Positions 44,860 to 57,507 of a DNA stretch of 64,000 nt are shown here, piece after piece. Within the stretch, counting starts at the first letter, position 1. Every line of letters starts with the position of its first letter. The stretch spans positions 43,042,914 through 43,106,913 of the forward strand of contig NC_016132.3 in assembly GCF_000005505.3 (NCBI RefSeq), read 5' to 3'. The position numbers were made by a program, and so were the translations under genes. The notes under the pieces were generated by a model that had not been told where the DNA came from, ran no database searches, and saw only the letters and a list, made by a program, of their open reading frames with translations. Source of the DNA: Brachypodium distachyon. Its lineage: Eukaryota; Streptophyta; Magnoliopsida; Poales; Poaceae.

Positions 44860-47800
44860 GTGTCTGCTCTCACTCAGCCTGAGTCTTCTGCAGCTCAGTC
44901 TTGGGTTTTAGACTCTGGAGCTTCTTTCCACGTGACATCTGATCGTTCTCAGCTTGTGTCTTGTGAGCCAGTGACTGATGGATCCTCTGTTCAGACTGCT
45001 GATGGTACACCTTGCTCTGTCACTCATAAGGGTTCTCTTTCTTCAACTCGTTTTTCTGTACCTAGTGTATCCTATGTCCCGCAGCTATCCATGAATCTCA
45101 TGTCAGTTGGTCAACTAGCTGACAGGAACTGCTTTGTTGGTTTTGACGATTTCTTGTGTTATGTGTAGGATCGTCGGAGCAGGAAAATCATTGGTACTGG
45201 CCATCGCCGTAGAGGATCCTCATGCCTCTATGTTCTTAACAACCTACGTCTTCCTGCTGCCTCCATGTCATCTGGTGTTCCTATTGCTGCTTCTTCATCG
45301 AGATCCACCACTAGCTTCTCTTTTGCTCAGTGGCATCATCGTTTGGGCCATCTGTGTGGTTCTCGTTTGTCTACTCTTGCTCAGAAGGGTGTTTTGGGTC
45401 GTATTTGTGTTGATGTTGGTTTTCATTGTATGGGTTGTAAGCTAGGAAAACAAGTCCAACTCCCGTACTCTTCTAGTACTTCTCATTCTAGTCATCCTTT
45501 TGACTTAGTTCATTCCGATGTATGGGTCCATCTCGTTTTGTTTCTAAGGGTGGTCACAAATATTATGTCATTTTTATTGATGATCACTCTCGCTATACAT
45601 GGGTCTATTTTATGAAACATCGTTCTCAGTTGATCTCTATATATCAGTCTTTTGCTCGTATGGTCATTACTCAGTTTTCTACTACTATTCGGATTTTTTG
45701 TTCTGACTCGGGGGGAGGGGGGGGGGGGGTGTGGGAATATTTATCCACAACTTTTTGCCAATTTCTCTCCTCTAAGGGCACTCTTGCTCAACTCTCCTGC
45801 CCCGGTGCTCATGCTTAGAATGGAGTTGCTGAGCGAAAGCATCGTCATATCATTGAGACTGCTCGCACTCTCTTGATTGCCTCTTTTGTTCCTAACCACT
45901 TTTGAGGGGGAGGCTGTTTCGACTGCTGTCTATCTTATTAACATCCAACCTTCTTCTCGTCTTCAAGGGAAGTGTACTGGAGAGTCTTTATTTCACTCGC
46001 CTCCTGGTTATGACCATCTTTGTGTTTCTGGTTGCATTTGCTATGTTCTGCTAGCTCCTCGTGAGCGTACCAAGTTGACTGCTCAATCGGTTGAGTGTGT
46101 CTTTCCGGGGTACAGTCTTGAGCATAAAGGCTACCGATGTTATGACCCCGTTGCTCGTCGCATTCGTTTTTCTCGTGATGTCACCTTTGTAGAGGATAAA
46201 CCTTTCTTCTATTCATCTTCCACTCGACCCTCATCCTCCACCTCTTTAGAGTCTACATCTTTTTTTTGTCACTTCCACCTCTCTTCTCTTCAGATGAGTC
46301 TGTCTTTGAGGAGCCACCACCATCTCCATCACCATATATTCCACCCTCTCCTCCTCCAGCTCCAGCTCCACCCTCTCCTCCACCAGCTCCACCCCTTCTA
46401 GACAGCTTTCCTTTTCATTACAGTCGTCGTCCTAAAGTTCCATCTAACACTCAATCTTCTGTTCCTTCTCTTGCTCCTCCAGCCAGTACTACTGATTCTT
46501 CTACTGACGATTCCTCTCACATGACCAGGTATGCCTTTCGTGATCGCACCTCTATTGCACTTCCAGAAAGATATAGAAACAATTTCTGTGCAGGGGCAAC
46601 TTATGAGCCAAGTACTTATCAGGAGGCCATTGTGTCACTTGAATGGCAAGTCGCTATGTCTGAGGAGCTTGCAGCTCTAAAAGGTACCAGTACATGGGAT
46701 TTGGTACTTTTGCCTCCTCGATCAGCCCCTATCACTTGTAAATGGGTGTACAAGGTCAAGACCAAGTCAGATGGCTCTCGCCTTGTAGCAAGAGGTTTTC
46801 AACAAACTCATGGGAGAGATTATGATGAGACTTTTGCTCCAGTTGCTCACATGACTTCTGTTCGTACTCTAATTGTTGTGGCTGCTGCTCGGTCATGGAA
46901 AATTTCTCAACTAGACATAAAGAATGCTTTCCTTCATGGTGATCTGCACGAGGAAGTCTATATGCATCCACCTCCAGGTCTTGAGGCTCCATCAGGTCAT
47001 GTATGTCGCCTTTGAAAGGCTCTTTATGGACTCAAACAAGCCCCTCGTGCTTGGTTTGAGCGTTTCAGTTCTGTGGTGCGGGTTGCTGGTTTTTCTCCTA
47101 GTGAGCATGATCCTGCACTCTTCATTCATACATCTGAGTGTGGTCGTACATTACTTCTCCTCTATGTCGATGACATGCTGAGCACTGGAGATGATTTGGA
47201 GTATATTGCTTTTGTTAAGAAAAAGTTGAGTGAGCAATTCAAAATGTCAGATTTGGGTTCTCTTAGTTATTTTCTAGGAATTGAGGTCGAGCACACCAAC
47301 GATGGTTACTATCTCTCTCAGCAAAGGTACACACAAGATCCGATTTCTCGTTCAGGACTTACTGACACACGTACTGCTGCTATACCCATCGAACTTCACC
47401 TACTGTTGCGTCCTACCGATGGCTCTCCTCTTGAGGATCCCTCAAGGCATCGTCATATTGTCGGCAGTCTAGTGTATCTCACTGTGACAAGACCGGACAT
47501 TGCACATGCGGTTCATATTCTCAGTCAGTTTGTCAGTGCTCCCACCTCGGTTCATCATAGTCATCTACTTCGAGTGCTTCGTTACTTAAGGGGAACAACA
47601 TCTCGTCGCTTGTTCTATCCTAGTTCGAGTCAGCTCCAGCTTCATGCTTACTGTGACTCCACTTGGGCGAGTGACCCTGTCGATCGCCGCTCTATCACTG
47701 GCTATTGCATATTTCTTGGTAGCTCTCTCATTGCATGGAAGTCAAAGAAGCAGACCGTTGTGTCCCGGTCTAGCGCTGAGGCAGAGCTTCGAGCTCTTTC

Positions 47801-48118
47801 TACCACTACATCAGAAATTGATGGCTTCGCTGGCTATTGGCTGATTTGGGTGTTTTAGGCAATACTGCCACACCCCTTCTCTGTGACAGCACTGCTGCTA
47901 TTCAGATTGCCAATGATCCAATCAAGCGTGAGCTGACCAAACACATTGGTGTGGATGTCTCCTTCACTCGGACTCATTGCCAACAATCTACTATTAAGCT
48001 TCAGTATGTTCCTTCAGAACTTTAAGTTGCTGACTTCTTCACGAAGGCTCAAACAAGAGATCAACATAGGTTTCATATTCTCAAACTTGGTGTATCAGAT
48101 TCTCCTGACCCACCTTAA
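44860..48118 (+). pseudogene. pol of the first Copia element (protease, integrase, RT, RNase H), broken
   Basis: Pieces in order: protease WVLDSGASFHVTSD (44860-45168); GAG-pre-integrase [13 protein letters not shown] and integrase [14 protein letters not shown] (45265-45818), the latter collapsing in an expanded G-run (45711-45730); reverse transcriptase DYDETFAPVAHMTSVRTL, QLDIKNAFLHGDL and LLYVDDMLSTG (46266-47858); RNase H (YCDSTWASDPVDRRSITGYC) running into a frameshift near 47855; and the C-terminal part to 48118. At least four frameshifts or stops separate them, so no polyprotein is made. Confidence 0.9.
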
Positions 48119-48122
48119 GTTT

Positions 48123-48131
48123 GAGGGGGGG
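48123..48131 (+). promoter_or_regulatory. Polypurine tract of the first Copia element
   Basis: GAGGGGGGG immediately precedes the 3' LTR, the usual plus-strand primer position. Confidence 0.85.
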
Positions 48132-48275
48132 TGTTAAGTGTGTGTGTGTATATGTTCTTCTATAGGCCCATAGTCTAGAGTAAGGCCCAGGCCCATGTAC
48201 TAGCTTGTATATCGTCTCTTTCTCTCAATACAGAAATCAGTTCGGCATTCTCTCGTTTCTCTGTCATACGAAACA
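48132..48275 (+). repeat. 3' LTR of the first Copia element
   Basis: 144 bp, TGTTAAGTGTGTG to ATACGAAACA, followed by the GTATC duplication. Confidence 0.93.
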
Positions 48276-48280
48276 GTATC

Positions 48281-49665
48281 CACGAATGTCTTTTCTTTTC
48301 TGCCACCTGCATAATCACAATATGATCTAGTTATTGCCCAGGTCTCCTCTCCTTTCTCTTTGGGGACTTCTAATAAAGATGAACCCTCTCTTCCCTCCCC
48401 ACCCCCGGCCATCCAAACCACCCCGTGCAATTATACAGGAGAGGATGTGCTTTTGCTTGGAGCGGCAATGTCAGACATGGATCGAGGGCTTCATGCTGTC
48501 CCTGCATCAATTTCTTCTCCGTGACGACTTCCCGACTGCAGGTAACAACTTTAGGATGGCTCCTGATAGCGGAACGATTGCAGCACTGCGCCATCAACTT
48601 GTCTTGGTGGAAGAAGGCGAGGAGTGTTTTTTTTTTCTAAAAGTGAAGAGAAATCCTCGGCCTCTGTATCAATAGATGCACACAACCATTTTTATTGCAA
48701 AGTTTAAAAGAAACAAGTCATTCAAATTCACTGATCAGCGATTGTGGATACAAGGATAAGCCAGCGAAATAAACCAAACATAGCGATTCTATGCATCTAA
48801 ACATCTAGTACACCGCTAGCCAGCCCGGTTGAAGATATCTGAGATACCATCTCCAGCCGGTTTTGCATCCAGTATCCAAAGGATACATCGTTGTTTTTGT
48901 TAGGGATCTGTATCATGCGCGCTGAAGTTGTTTAATGAAGATCTTGTTCTTTTAAAAAAGGGATATGCTTGCGTACTTTTCAGATGGCACAGGACCCAGT
49001 GCACCGCACGGCCTACGACAAGCCACACACATCATGTGCTGCCTGGCAAGTTCGCAACCCATCGCCGGAGGCTACCGCATAGAAGGATCTGAAGGGCGTG
49101 TCGTCGATGATCTCCGCAAGGTGCCCGCAACACGATCATGTGTGGCCCGGCAAGCAGGATCACAAGGACCCGTCGTTGGCAGGGAATTCTTGGAGGAACA
49201 GTACGTGGCAGCTAATATCCTAGCTTGAGCTTCTTGGAAGGACAAGGAGAGGAGAGCCATAGGAGGTGAAAAATGGGAAAAATGCGGCTATAGAGGAGGA
49301 GAAAGGAAGGGCAAATGGTTCTTATCACCCAACCGATCCATCGATTGGATTGGGCGTGTGCTCCCACATGTGTCTTGTCCTGGCCTGCCACTTCTGTCAT
49401 TCTGCTCTTCTCTTGCACCACCTGATCGTCTTCATTCCTGCACTGAAGGCTTTTCAGGCGGCCAACGTCTCTTGTGAGCCTGATCTTGCGCAATGGAAGA
49501 CCTCGAGATGGAGCTCAAATAGAGATTCTCCATGGTGTTAAGCTCATGAAGATTTAAGGACTAGGGGAATGGGGTCCATGGTTACCCAGTTTGGCTCCGA
49601 CGAGCGCTAACCAGTGAAGTCTGTGCCTTCGTTATTCATGGTGAAATGTTAATCAATTTGAGATT
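48281..49665. other. Intergenic; possible LINE tail at about 48628
   Basis: A T-run (about 48629-48639) followed by CTCGGCCTCTGTATCAATAG and GATGCACACAACCATTTTTA resembles the minus-oriented 3' tail of grass LINEs. Its 5' extent and target duplication could not be set. Nothing else was recognised. Confidence 0.4.
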
Positions 49666-51155
49666 TTTTTTTTCGAAACCGGAGTCCCGATGGTCTCAAT
49701 CCATTAATTAAGAAAAAGAAAATTGCCCAGCTAATTTATAGAAAACCGGGCGAAAACCGTCACAACAAGTCCAACAAAATGCCGTCATGGAACATGACCG
49801 CAAACAGGACGTCTCTGGCCGGCCTGGCTACCAAAGAGCACTCTACACACGTTGCCAAGAAGAAAAACAACCGTCGAGGTTACCGCAAATGTCAACGTCA
49901 TCACAGATCACTCGCCTAGTTGGCGACTCCGACTTCAACGCATACGACCACCACCGAGCCCTCGCCTCATAATCTGCATGAAGCCCACATCCGCCTATGC
50001 CAAACAGCCGGCCAACACGTCGAGGACAAGGCAACTCCAATTCTGAGGATAATCTCCGACGGGGAGAAAAGCAAGACTTGCTCTGGAGATCGTCGAACAT
50101 TGAACCACCTTCTGTGAGGCACCTTCGCCACCAATGTCATCGTCCATCGGCAACCGGCCCCCAGACCGGCGACTCTGACTTCACTAGAGCTCAGACACCA
50201 TCACTTCTAGAAGATCGCTGCTAGAAAGAACACAAAAAACCACAATCGGTCGATGACGAAGGCCACGTCGAGACCTTGCTTCACTAGCCACAATTGTCCT
50301 TGCCGCACAAATCGCAACGCAACAGCAAGCCTCCTTCCCCTGGTCCCTCGAGCCGACGTCAGTTCCAAAGACGATGCCTCCAACAAGGGGAACGATGTCG
50401 AGCGCCGTCACCGTCCGGTCCAAGAAACTCTGAACCGGGGGTTTCTCCCTGGAACTCACCACAGGAAGGGGTGCAAAGGACAGAGCCACGACACGGCCTC
50501 AAAGAAGGTGATGACGCCCGCGGATGTCACCGCTGTCGGCTCCGGTCAGTGACCAGAGGCATGGCTTTCACCCGGCACTGCCTCGCCATCCATCCCCAAA
50601 ACCGACTGGCCACCCATCACTGCCACCAACCGCAACCGTCCCCAACCGAAGCAGATCAGGCCAGACCTACCCGAATCCAGTCGGCGGCTGCCGAACAGAG
50701 AAGCTTAACTGCCGCACCGCGCCACCACAAGGCCGTGCGAGCCGCTTGAGCTTGCTGCATCGCACCGCCGGGCCTCAAAGCCGCGTCACCCCAATGCATG
50801 CATGCTGCACCGCCCGCCGCGCGAAGCCGAAGGCAGCAAACCTCCGCCCCGCCGTGGGCCAAGAACCGCGCTGCCAGGGAGGAGAAGGCACCGACGACGG
50901 AGAGGCTGCCACCGCGGAGACTCGCGCCGCCAGCAGCTCGCCCCGCTGCTGCCAAGCCCACGCCACTCCCCAAGCCACGATGGGGAGACGCAGAGAGAAA
51001 CAGCCCCGCCGCCGCCGTCCGCCGCATGGGCTTCGCCCGGCAGCGTCATTCGGCCTGATGAGGGCGGCGGCGGCTAGGGTTCGCCTGTGCAGACCCCATG
51101 CGAGCGACGGGTTGACTGACTAGTCCTGCTTTGAGGCAATCAAGTGCGCCACCGT
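49666..51155 (-). mobile_element. Retroposed 1.5-kb unit with target duplication, minus orientation
   Basis: AATTTGAGATTTT occurs at about 49654-49666 and again at 51156-51168. At the left the duplication runs into a T-run (the A-tail read backwards) and then TTCGAAACCGGAGTCCCGAT, which looks like a LINE-type 3' end. At the right the minus-strand 5' end is GC-rich (CGAACCCTAGCCGCCGCC). No reverse transcriptase or other domain is visible in the many GC-driven frames. It resembles the unit at 14138-15660 in size and architecture, so both may be non-autonomous LINE derivatives. Confidence 0.7.
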
Positions 51156-51169
51156 AATTTGAGATTTTT

Positions 51170-51744
51170 GACGTTTTGAGGGTCGGTTCGATACGCGCAA
51201 GCTCGTAAATGTTATGTTTTGATGTTGTGAGGGGTTGCTTCAGTAGTTCGATACGCTACAAGCTCGTAAATGTCGTTATGTTTATTGCAAATGTATTTCA
51301 ATCACTGCATATATCTGTTTTGCATGTTGAATGTATTGTTTTTTGGGAATACACACAGTAGGCGATTCACCTACTGTTTTTCTTTAAAAATAATGTTATG
51401 ACGTATTTACGTGACAATCTCTTTGAAACTATTGTGGATTTATTGCATGCATAAAAGAAAATTGGTGCATAAATCCTGAATACACAATTCCCACACGTAA
51501 GAAAATTGTCGTATACTGGACATTTTTTGCTTCAAGCAAATGACGCCCAGAAAATCAAATCAGATCCCTGCCGATCCCTGTGCTGGGATCAGCAGCTACG
51601 TGCCAGTGTGCCACGTGCCCTCCAATCGTGACGACGTCAGATGCGTCCCTGCCTCCCTGGCACTAGCTATGCACCGGGCGTCGACGATGTCCACATGGGG
51701 AGCTGCAGTTGCCGGAGGAAGAAGTTTCCGCCGGTTGTTTACTA
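51170..51744. other. Intergenic DNA with two near-identical short direct repeats
   Basis: GGTTCGATACGCGCAAGCTC (about 51183) recurs as AGTTCGATACGCTACAAGCT (about 51247), both followed by GTAAATGT..TTATGTTT. No gene is recognised. Confidence 0.45.
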
Positions 51745-51933
51745 CTCCCGTCTCGCATTTAGTACATACTTGACAGTTATTTAGAAACGGAGAGTAATTA
51801 ATAAGTGTATCGAATTTAATACTTTTTTCATTCATATTACTTGTCTCAAAATTGCAAAAATATGGATGTATCTATGTTTAAAAAGCGTCTATATACGTGT
51901 AATATTCCGACAAATAATTTCGCTCGGAGGGAG
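51745..51933. mobile_element. Stowaway MITE, longer variant
   Basis: The right terminus reads, on the reverse strand, CTCCCTCCGAGCGAAATTAT before TA (51934-51935). The internal family motif GGATGTATCTATGTTTAAAA is present. The left end is CTCCCGTCTCGCATTTAGTA after TA, with an extra ACGGAGAGTA inside, so either an internal insertion or two overlapping MITEs. Confidence 0.7.
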
Positions 51934-52118
51934 TACATCATTTGTACTAAATTCGACACAATTATTATGAATCAGAGAGAGTACTTTGCTTTGCTCACCG
52001 GCGACGGTAGCAGCGTTTTGGGCCGGCCTAATGGTTGCAGGCCATTTCATGGTTATGCCCATTCGAAGTACTACTCCCGTTCCGGTCCATGTCTATTTTG
52101 GGGCTTTCTTCCGAAATA

Positions 52119-52196
52119 CTCCATCCGTTTCATAAAGATTGGCACGAATTTAAACTGTAACTAATTCAAATTCGTGCCAAGCTTTATGATACGGAT
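52119..52196. mobile_element. Short Stowaway-type MITE, 78 bp foldback
   Basis: CTCCATCCGTTTCATAAAGA..TTGGCACGAATTTAA pairs with TTCAAATTCGTGCCAAGC..TTTATGATACGGAT, leaving a loop of about 12 bases. TA precedes it; the right terminal bases are worn. Confidence 0.8.
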
Positions 52197-52630
52197 AATT
52201 TCTGAGTCGAGAGAGTTCGATCTATTCCAGCCCCAAATTTCCCTACCGCCGTCGCCATGGACGATAACGCCGAGCCGCCGCTGGCGAAGAAAGTGAGCCC
52301 CACCACAAATCCACTCCCTCGGCGAGGACCTCACCCAGGAGATCTTCCTCCGCATCTCTTCCCTCACGACGCTAGTACGCGCCGCCTGCACCTACCGCGC
52401 ATTGCACCGTGCGGTCTCCTCCTGCCAGGCACTCCGGCGCCGGTTCCACGACCGACACCCGGCTCCCCTCCTCGGCCTCTTCAGCGACCCTCAGTCCATG
52501 CCCACCTTCGGTCCATGCCGCGGCCTTGACAGGGACATGCTCGCCACCGTCCGCGGCGGACTTGACCTCTGCGCAGCCTCGCGACGTCGAGTCCAGCTGG
52601 ACGATCGAGGACTGTCGCGGTGGACACCTT

Positions 52631-53125
52631 TGTTAGCCCCAAAGTCTCACACACGCTCTCTTTGCACAGTGGACTCACTCGGGACCTGAATACACACACA
52701 GCTCCCCGAAGCAACCTGGATCTCACCGGAGTAGAAGCAGGGGAACAAGAACACACACGCACACACGAGACAGAGGTTGTTCCAGCACCCTATGCTTTGG
52801 GTGCTGTCCAATTAATTTCTTCTGGAGTTAGGTTGCTTCACAAGGCAACTCGCCTCCTTTTACAAACTGCTGTCGATGCAGTAAATGGGTAGGACATGCT
52901 ACACAGTGCAATGTCCCTTTCACACCTATCAGCTACACATTGCTGACTTTTGTCATTCCCTCCCCATGCCTCCTCATTGCTCACGCATGCAGTAAGGACA
53001 GAGGATGGCCAAGTCCACCCGGCGCTGTGCTTACACAAATATGCAGCAACCCAGGATTAACAAAGTTTGTCTTACAAACACAATTAGCAATGATACATCT
53101 CAAAGACAAGATTACCATGCTATCA
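52631..53125 (-). repeat. 3' LTR of the second Copia element
   Basis: 495 bp. Next to it at 53126-53140 lies the polypurine tract (minus strand TTAAGGGGGTGAA). Confidence 0.93.
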
Positions 53126-53181
53126 TTCACCCCCTTAATCTTGTACTCACTTCTGGATTGCCTTGAGGCCGATCTTCTCCC

Positions 53182-56100
53182 TCATCTCCAAGAACTTGAT
53201 GCCCCAAGTGACTTTGTCAGTATGTCTGCAAGTTGCTCATCAGTCCTGACATGCTCTACCTTGATCTTCCCATCTTCCACACAATCTCTGCTGAAGTGGT
53301 ATCGAGTGTCTATGTGTTTGCTTCTATCATGGTGGACAGGGTTCTTACAAAGAGATATTGCAGATTGGTTGTCCACCTTGATCACTACCTCCTTTGGTTC
53401 ATGAAAATTCAGTTGAGCTAGCAGTCTGCTCAACCAAATTCCCTGACAAGCTGCCGTGGTTGCTGCAATGTATTTAGCTTCACAAGAGGATAAAGCCACG
53501 ACTTTTTGCTTCTGAGACAACCAGGTTACAGGGCTTGATCCCAAGAAAAACACTACACCCGTTGTGCTCTTTCGATCATCAATGTCACTTGCAAGATCAC
53601 TATCGCTGTAGCCCATCAAACCTGAATGTTCATCATTCTTTTTTGCATAGAAACAGCCCAAATTCATTGTCCCTTTCACATATCTCAGTATTTGTTTCAC
53701 AGCTGCCATGTGAGCTCCAGTGGGGCTCTCCATGAACCTGCTCACGATGCCTACTGAGTATGCAAGGTCAGGACGAGTGTTGACAAGATATCTCAGGCTC
53801 CCAACTATGCTTCTGTAACGGGTTACATCCACCTTTGGTTCATCTCCAGATTTTGTCAATTTTTGTTTTGGCTCCATTGGAACCTGACAAGCATTGCAAT
53901 CCTCCATCCCAGTCTTTCGCAAAATCTTCAATGCATAAACTTTCTGACAGAGTGAAATGCCTTCGCTATTCTGGACTACCTCAATGCCCAAGTAATAAGA
54001 GAGTAAACCCAAGTCACTCATCTTAAAAAGTTCCTGCATCTGGCTCTTGAACTTGTTGATCTCAAGTATGCTGGACCCAATAATTACCAAATCATCAACA
54101 TACACCCCCACAATGAGCCGAGCAGTTTTAGCACTTCTCAAGTACACTCCATGCTCTAATGGACACCTGATAAAACCCAAGTTCATCAGACTAGCATCCA
54201 ATTTTGCATTCCATGCCCTTGGTGCCTGTTTTAGTCCATACAAAGCTTTGTTCAATTTCAGAACTCTATGTTCTTCTCCTTTTGTTTCATATCCCGGTGG
54301 TTGCTGCACAAATACATCCTCGGAGTTCACCATTTAGGAAAGAAGATTTCACGTCCATATGATGCATTTCGCATCCTTCCTGTGCTGCTCGAGCTGCTAG
54401 CAGTCTCACAGTCTTAAGCCTTGCCACATGGGCAAATACCTCATCATAATCTACCCCCTTACGCTGCACATAGCCTTTTGCTACCAGCTTAGCCTTGTGC
54501 TTCACAATCTTACCACTTGGATCTTTTTTCAATTTAAAGACCCACTTTAAACCAATTGGTTTCTACCCAGCTGGCAAGTCCACCATGTTCCATGTGTCAT
54601 TTTCAAGTATTGACTTTAACTCTTCTTCCATTGCATGTTTCCAGCTTGAGTTTTGCTTGGCTTCACTGACTGAACTTGGTTCATCTGTCCCAATGAAGTA
54701 TAATTCTTCGTCTTCTAGATTACAACGTGGCGCTATGTCCATGAGCTCTTGGATATTTCTATACCCCTGTGGCCCAACTTCAGAAGCAGAACCTTGATCC
54801 TCATGTTTCTCATCATCAACAACTGTCGTTTGGGGTGTAGCAGGAGTTGATGGTGCAGCAGGAGGTTCTTCGATGGTTGGGTCAAATTCTGAATTCTCAT
54901 TTGTTGTTGCCTTTTTCGATGTTGATGGCTCTGACTGAATTGTATCATCATGTTCCGTTCTGGAGCACACAACTGCAGGGTATGTGACCGTGAAAATGTC
55001 CTCTGCTCTCTCATTTTCTTTCTCTAGCACCTTGCTCCAATCCCACCCTTTCTCTTCATCAAACACCACATCCCTTGACACTATAACATTCTTTGTTGCA
55101 GGGTCATACAGTCTATAGGCCTTGGTGTTTGTTTCGTATCCTAGCATTACAGTGCGTGTAGCCCTGTCAGCTAGCTTGGACAAGTTTGGTTTTGTGACTT
55201 TAGCATATGCCACACAACCAAAATGCGCAAGTGTTCAATGTTGGGTTTCCTCTTGAACCATGCTTCATAGGGAGTCTTATTTTCAACACTTTTAGTTGGT
55301 GATCTGTTCAAGATGTATACTGCAGTCGACACAGCCTCTCCCCAAAGTGTCCCTGGCATATTTTTGCTTTTCAACAAGCTTCTTGCCATACCAACAACAG
55401 TCTGGTTTCTCCTCTCAACAACACCATTTTGCTGTGGTGTATATGGGGCTGTGAGATAATGTTTTATACCATTTCCTTCAGAGTATGCAACAAACTACCT
55501 AGAGGTGAATTCTCCTCCTCTGTCGGTTCTAAGAGCTTGCACTTTTCTTTGTGCTTCTACTTCAGCTCTCCTGAACACCTTTCTCATTGCATCAAAAGCT
55601 TCATCTTTTGTTTTCAGCAAGACTACCCACATGAACCTACTGTGGTCATCCACTACAAGCATAAAGTATCTCTTGCCTGTAGGTGTTGGAGGTGATATTG
55701 GTCCACATAGATCACTATGCACCAGGTCAAGTAGACCCTCTGCCCTGAAAGTAGCAGACAAGGGAAATGCAACCCTCCGTTGCTTACCAATCTGGCATCC
55801 TTCACATATTTGTTCTACATGATTTATCTGAGGCAGTCCTCTCACCATTTCTTCATTCGCAAGTTTCTTTAATGACTTGAAGTTTAGATGACCGTATCTC
55901 TCATGCCACAACCAAGCATCTTCCCCATGTTTTGCCAACAAACATATTGGTCTTGTCAAACTCAAATCAATGAGGTACATCCTATTCTTGGCGCACCTTG
56001 GCCAATAAAACCCTCTTCTTGTCATATATCCACATGTAAAAATCTTCAATGACTACCTTGCAGTCATTTTCTGCCAACTGGCCTAAACTGATTATGTTGC

Positions 56101-56419
56101 TTTTCAAGGATGGTATGAGATACACATTGGAAAGTGCTCGATGTTCTCCATTTAGACACTGAAACAATATTGTGCCCCTACCAGTAATAGCAACTGTGGA
56201 TCCATCACCGAACTTTACCTTTCCCTTCACTGTTTCATCAATTTCAGTGAATTTCTCTATACACCCTGTCATGCGGTTACTTGCACCAGTGTCTAAATAC
56301 CACACTTGATCACCATATTTTTTCATGCTAACAGGTTTTACCTTTTCTTCATTTAGGTAAACCTCACCTGCAGTCTCTTCAGCAACTTGTGTCAGTTCAC
56401 AAATCTGCATCATCAGCAA
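53182..56419 (-). pseudogene. pol of the second Copia element, broken
   Basis: Minus strand, in order: protease WYLDTGASNRMTG (56419-55982); GAG-pre-integrase and integrase (HLNFKSLKKLANEEMVRGLP, CEGCQIGKQRRVAFP, FMLVVDDHSRFMWVVLL, TDRGGEF) to 55495; a stop, then APYTPQQNGVVERRNQT-type sequence and [19 protein letters not shown]; the linker 55213-54563; reverse transcriptase GYVQRKGVDYDEVFAHVARL with a frame change at about 54310, then KALYGLKQAPRAWN and VYVDDLVIIG; RNase H to HVRTDEQLADILTKSL (53182). Stops and frameshifts at four or more points. The YVDD core itself is intact. Confidence 0.92.
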
Positions 56420-56451
56420 AGCTGGTTCTTGATCATCACCATGCTTCTCTA

Positions 56452-57465
56452 CTATAAAGGCTTTTTTTTCTTTGGCTTTTTACAATCCTTTTTGAAATGG
56501 CCTTTTCTCCCACAATTGTGGCACTTGACTTTTCGAATGTCAAATTTCCATTCACCTTTCGGTTCATACCTCTGACTATCATTGCCAGGTTTGTACCCCG
56601 TCTTACCAGATTTAGTACCACTGCTGCTGCTAGAGCCACTGTCCCCTGCTTTCTTCTTTCCTGCAAGTGTTTCCCATTGTGCTCTTGACAACATCAAATG
56701 GTCCCCTTCCTTTGGGTCACCAAATCTAGATCGAACTCTATCCTCGTGTGCCTTATATCTGCCTACCAAATCCTCAACTGACAAAGTATTGAGGGGCACA
56801 CATTGTTCTATCGAAGTGACAATTTGCATAAATCCTGCAGGTGCTGCAGCTAAGAACTTCTGTACAGCTCGAAGTTCAGAAACATGCTCACCGAGGGATC
56901 GGAGTCCATTTACCAGGGTGTTCATCCTTACAGCAAACGCGTCGACGGCTTCATCATCGTCCATCCTCAGTTCTTCAACTTCCCGCCGCATTATCTGCAG
57001 GCTGGCATCACGCACCCTCTCATGGCCGACATTTGCCACCCTGATGGCATCCCACGCCGCCTTCGCCGAGTCCCGGCCAGCGAGTGACGCCATGACCGAG
57101 TCCGGCACCGCCGAGTAGATCCCGAGAAGGGCTTCACGGTCCATCTCATAGTCGACATCAGTGCACCCAATCGCCTCCCAGACGCGCGCGGCCTGCAGTG
57201 CGACATGCATCTTTATCGCCCAGATCGCGTAGTTCGTCCGGGTCAACTGTGGCCAGGTAACGTTTGGCCGCGGTCATTGCTGCTCCTGCGCCACGGTCGC
57301 TACGGGGAGTTCGGTCATGACTCTGCCCCCCTCTGCAGCTTTCCCCGCCTCCAGCTTCAGCTTCTCCGCCGCCTTGGCCAACTGCTCCTCCTTCTCTGCC
57401 GCATCTGCCTCTTCTTTTGCGAGTTTCTTCACCGCCTCCGGATCTACCAGTTTCGGCGACATCAC
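56452..57465 (-). pseudogene. gag of the second Copia element
   Basis: An N-terminal charged coiled coil (VKKLAKEEADAAEKEEQLAK, 57465-57274) is followed by a frame break, then the capsid region from TRTNYAIWAIKMHVALQAAR to DLVGRYKAHEDRVR. It ends with a Ser/Gly linker and an intact zinc knuckle CHNCGRKGHFKKDC near 56490. A purine-rich basic tail ends at 56452. Confidence 0.88.
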
Positions 57466-57489
57466 ACCTTCTCCCCCCTCCTACACCAG

Positions 57490-57507
57490 CCAAGCTCTGA
57501 GGCCAAA
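57490..57507 (-). promoter_or_regulatory. Primer binding site of the second Copia element
   Basis: In element orientation the bases after the 5' LTR read TTTGGCCTCAGAGCTTGG. TGGCCTCAGAGC matches the initiator tRNA-Met primer site at 10 of 12 positions. Confidence 0.7.

Larger units (their letters stand above)
43541..48275 (+). mobile_element. Copia-type LTR retrotransposon with short LTRs, 4.7 kb
   Basis: The 5-bp target duplication GTATC (43536-43540, 48276-48280) brackets LTRs of 149 and 144 bp that start TGTTAAG and end GAAACA. PBS, gag, protease, integrase, reverse transcriptase and RNase H occur in Copia order, then a polypurine tract. Coding frames are broken in several places, so it is not autonomous. 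It inserted 360 bp downstream of the intact RLP gene. Confidence 0.95.

Noticed and set aside
50524..51123. Overlapping Arg/Pro/Ala-rich frames on both strands
   Set aside because: They lie in the GC-rich 5' part of a retroposed unit and none shows a domain.
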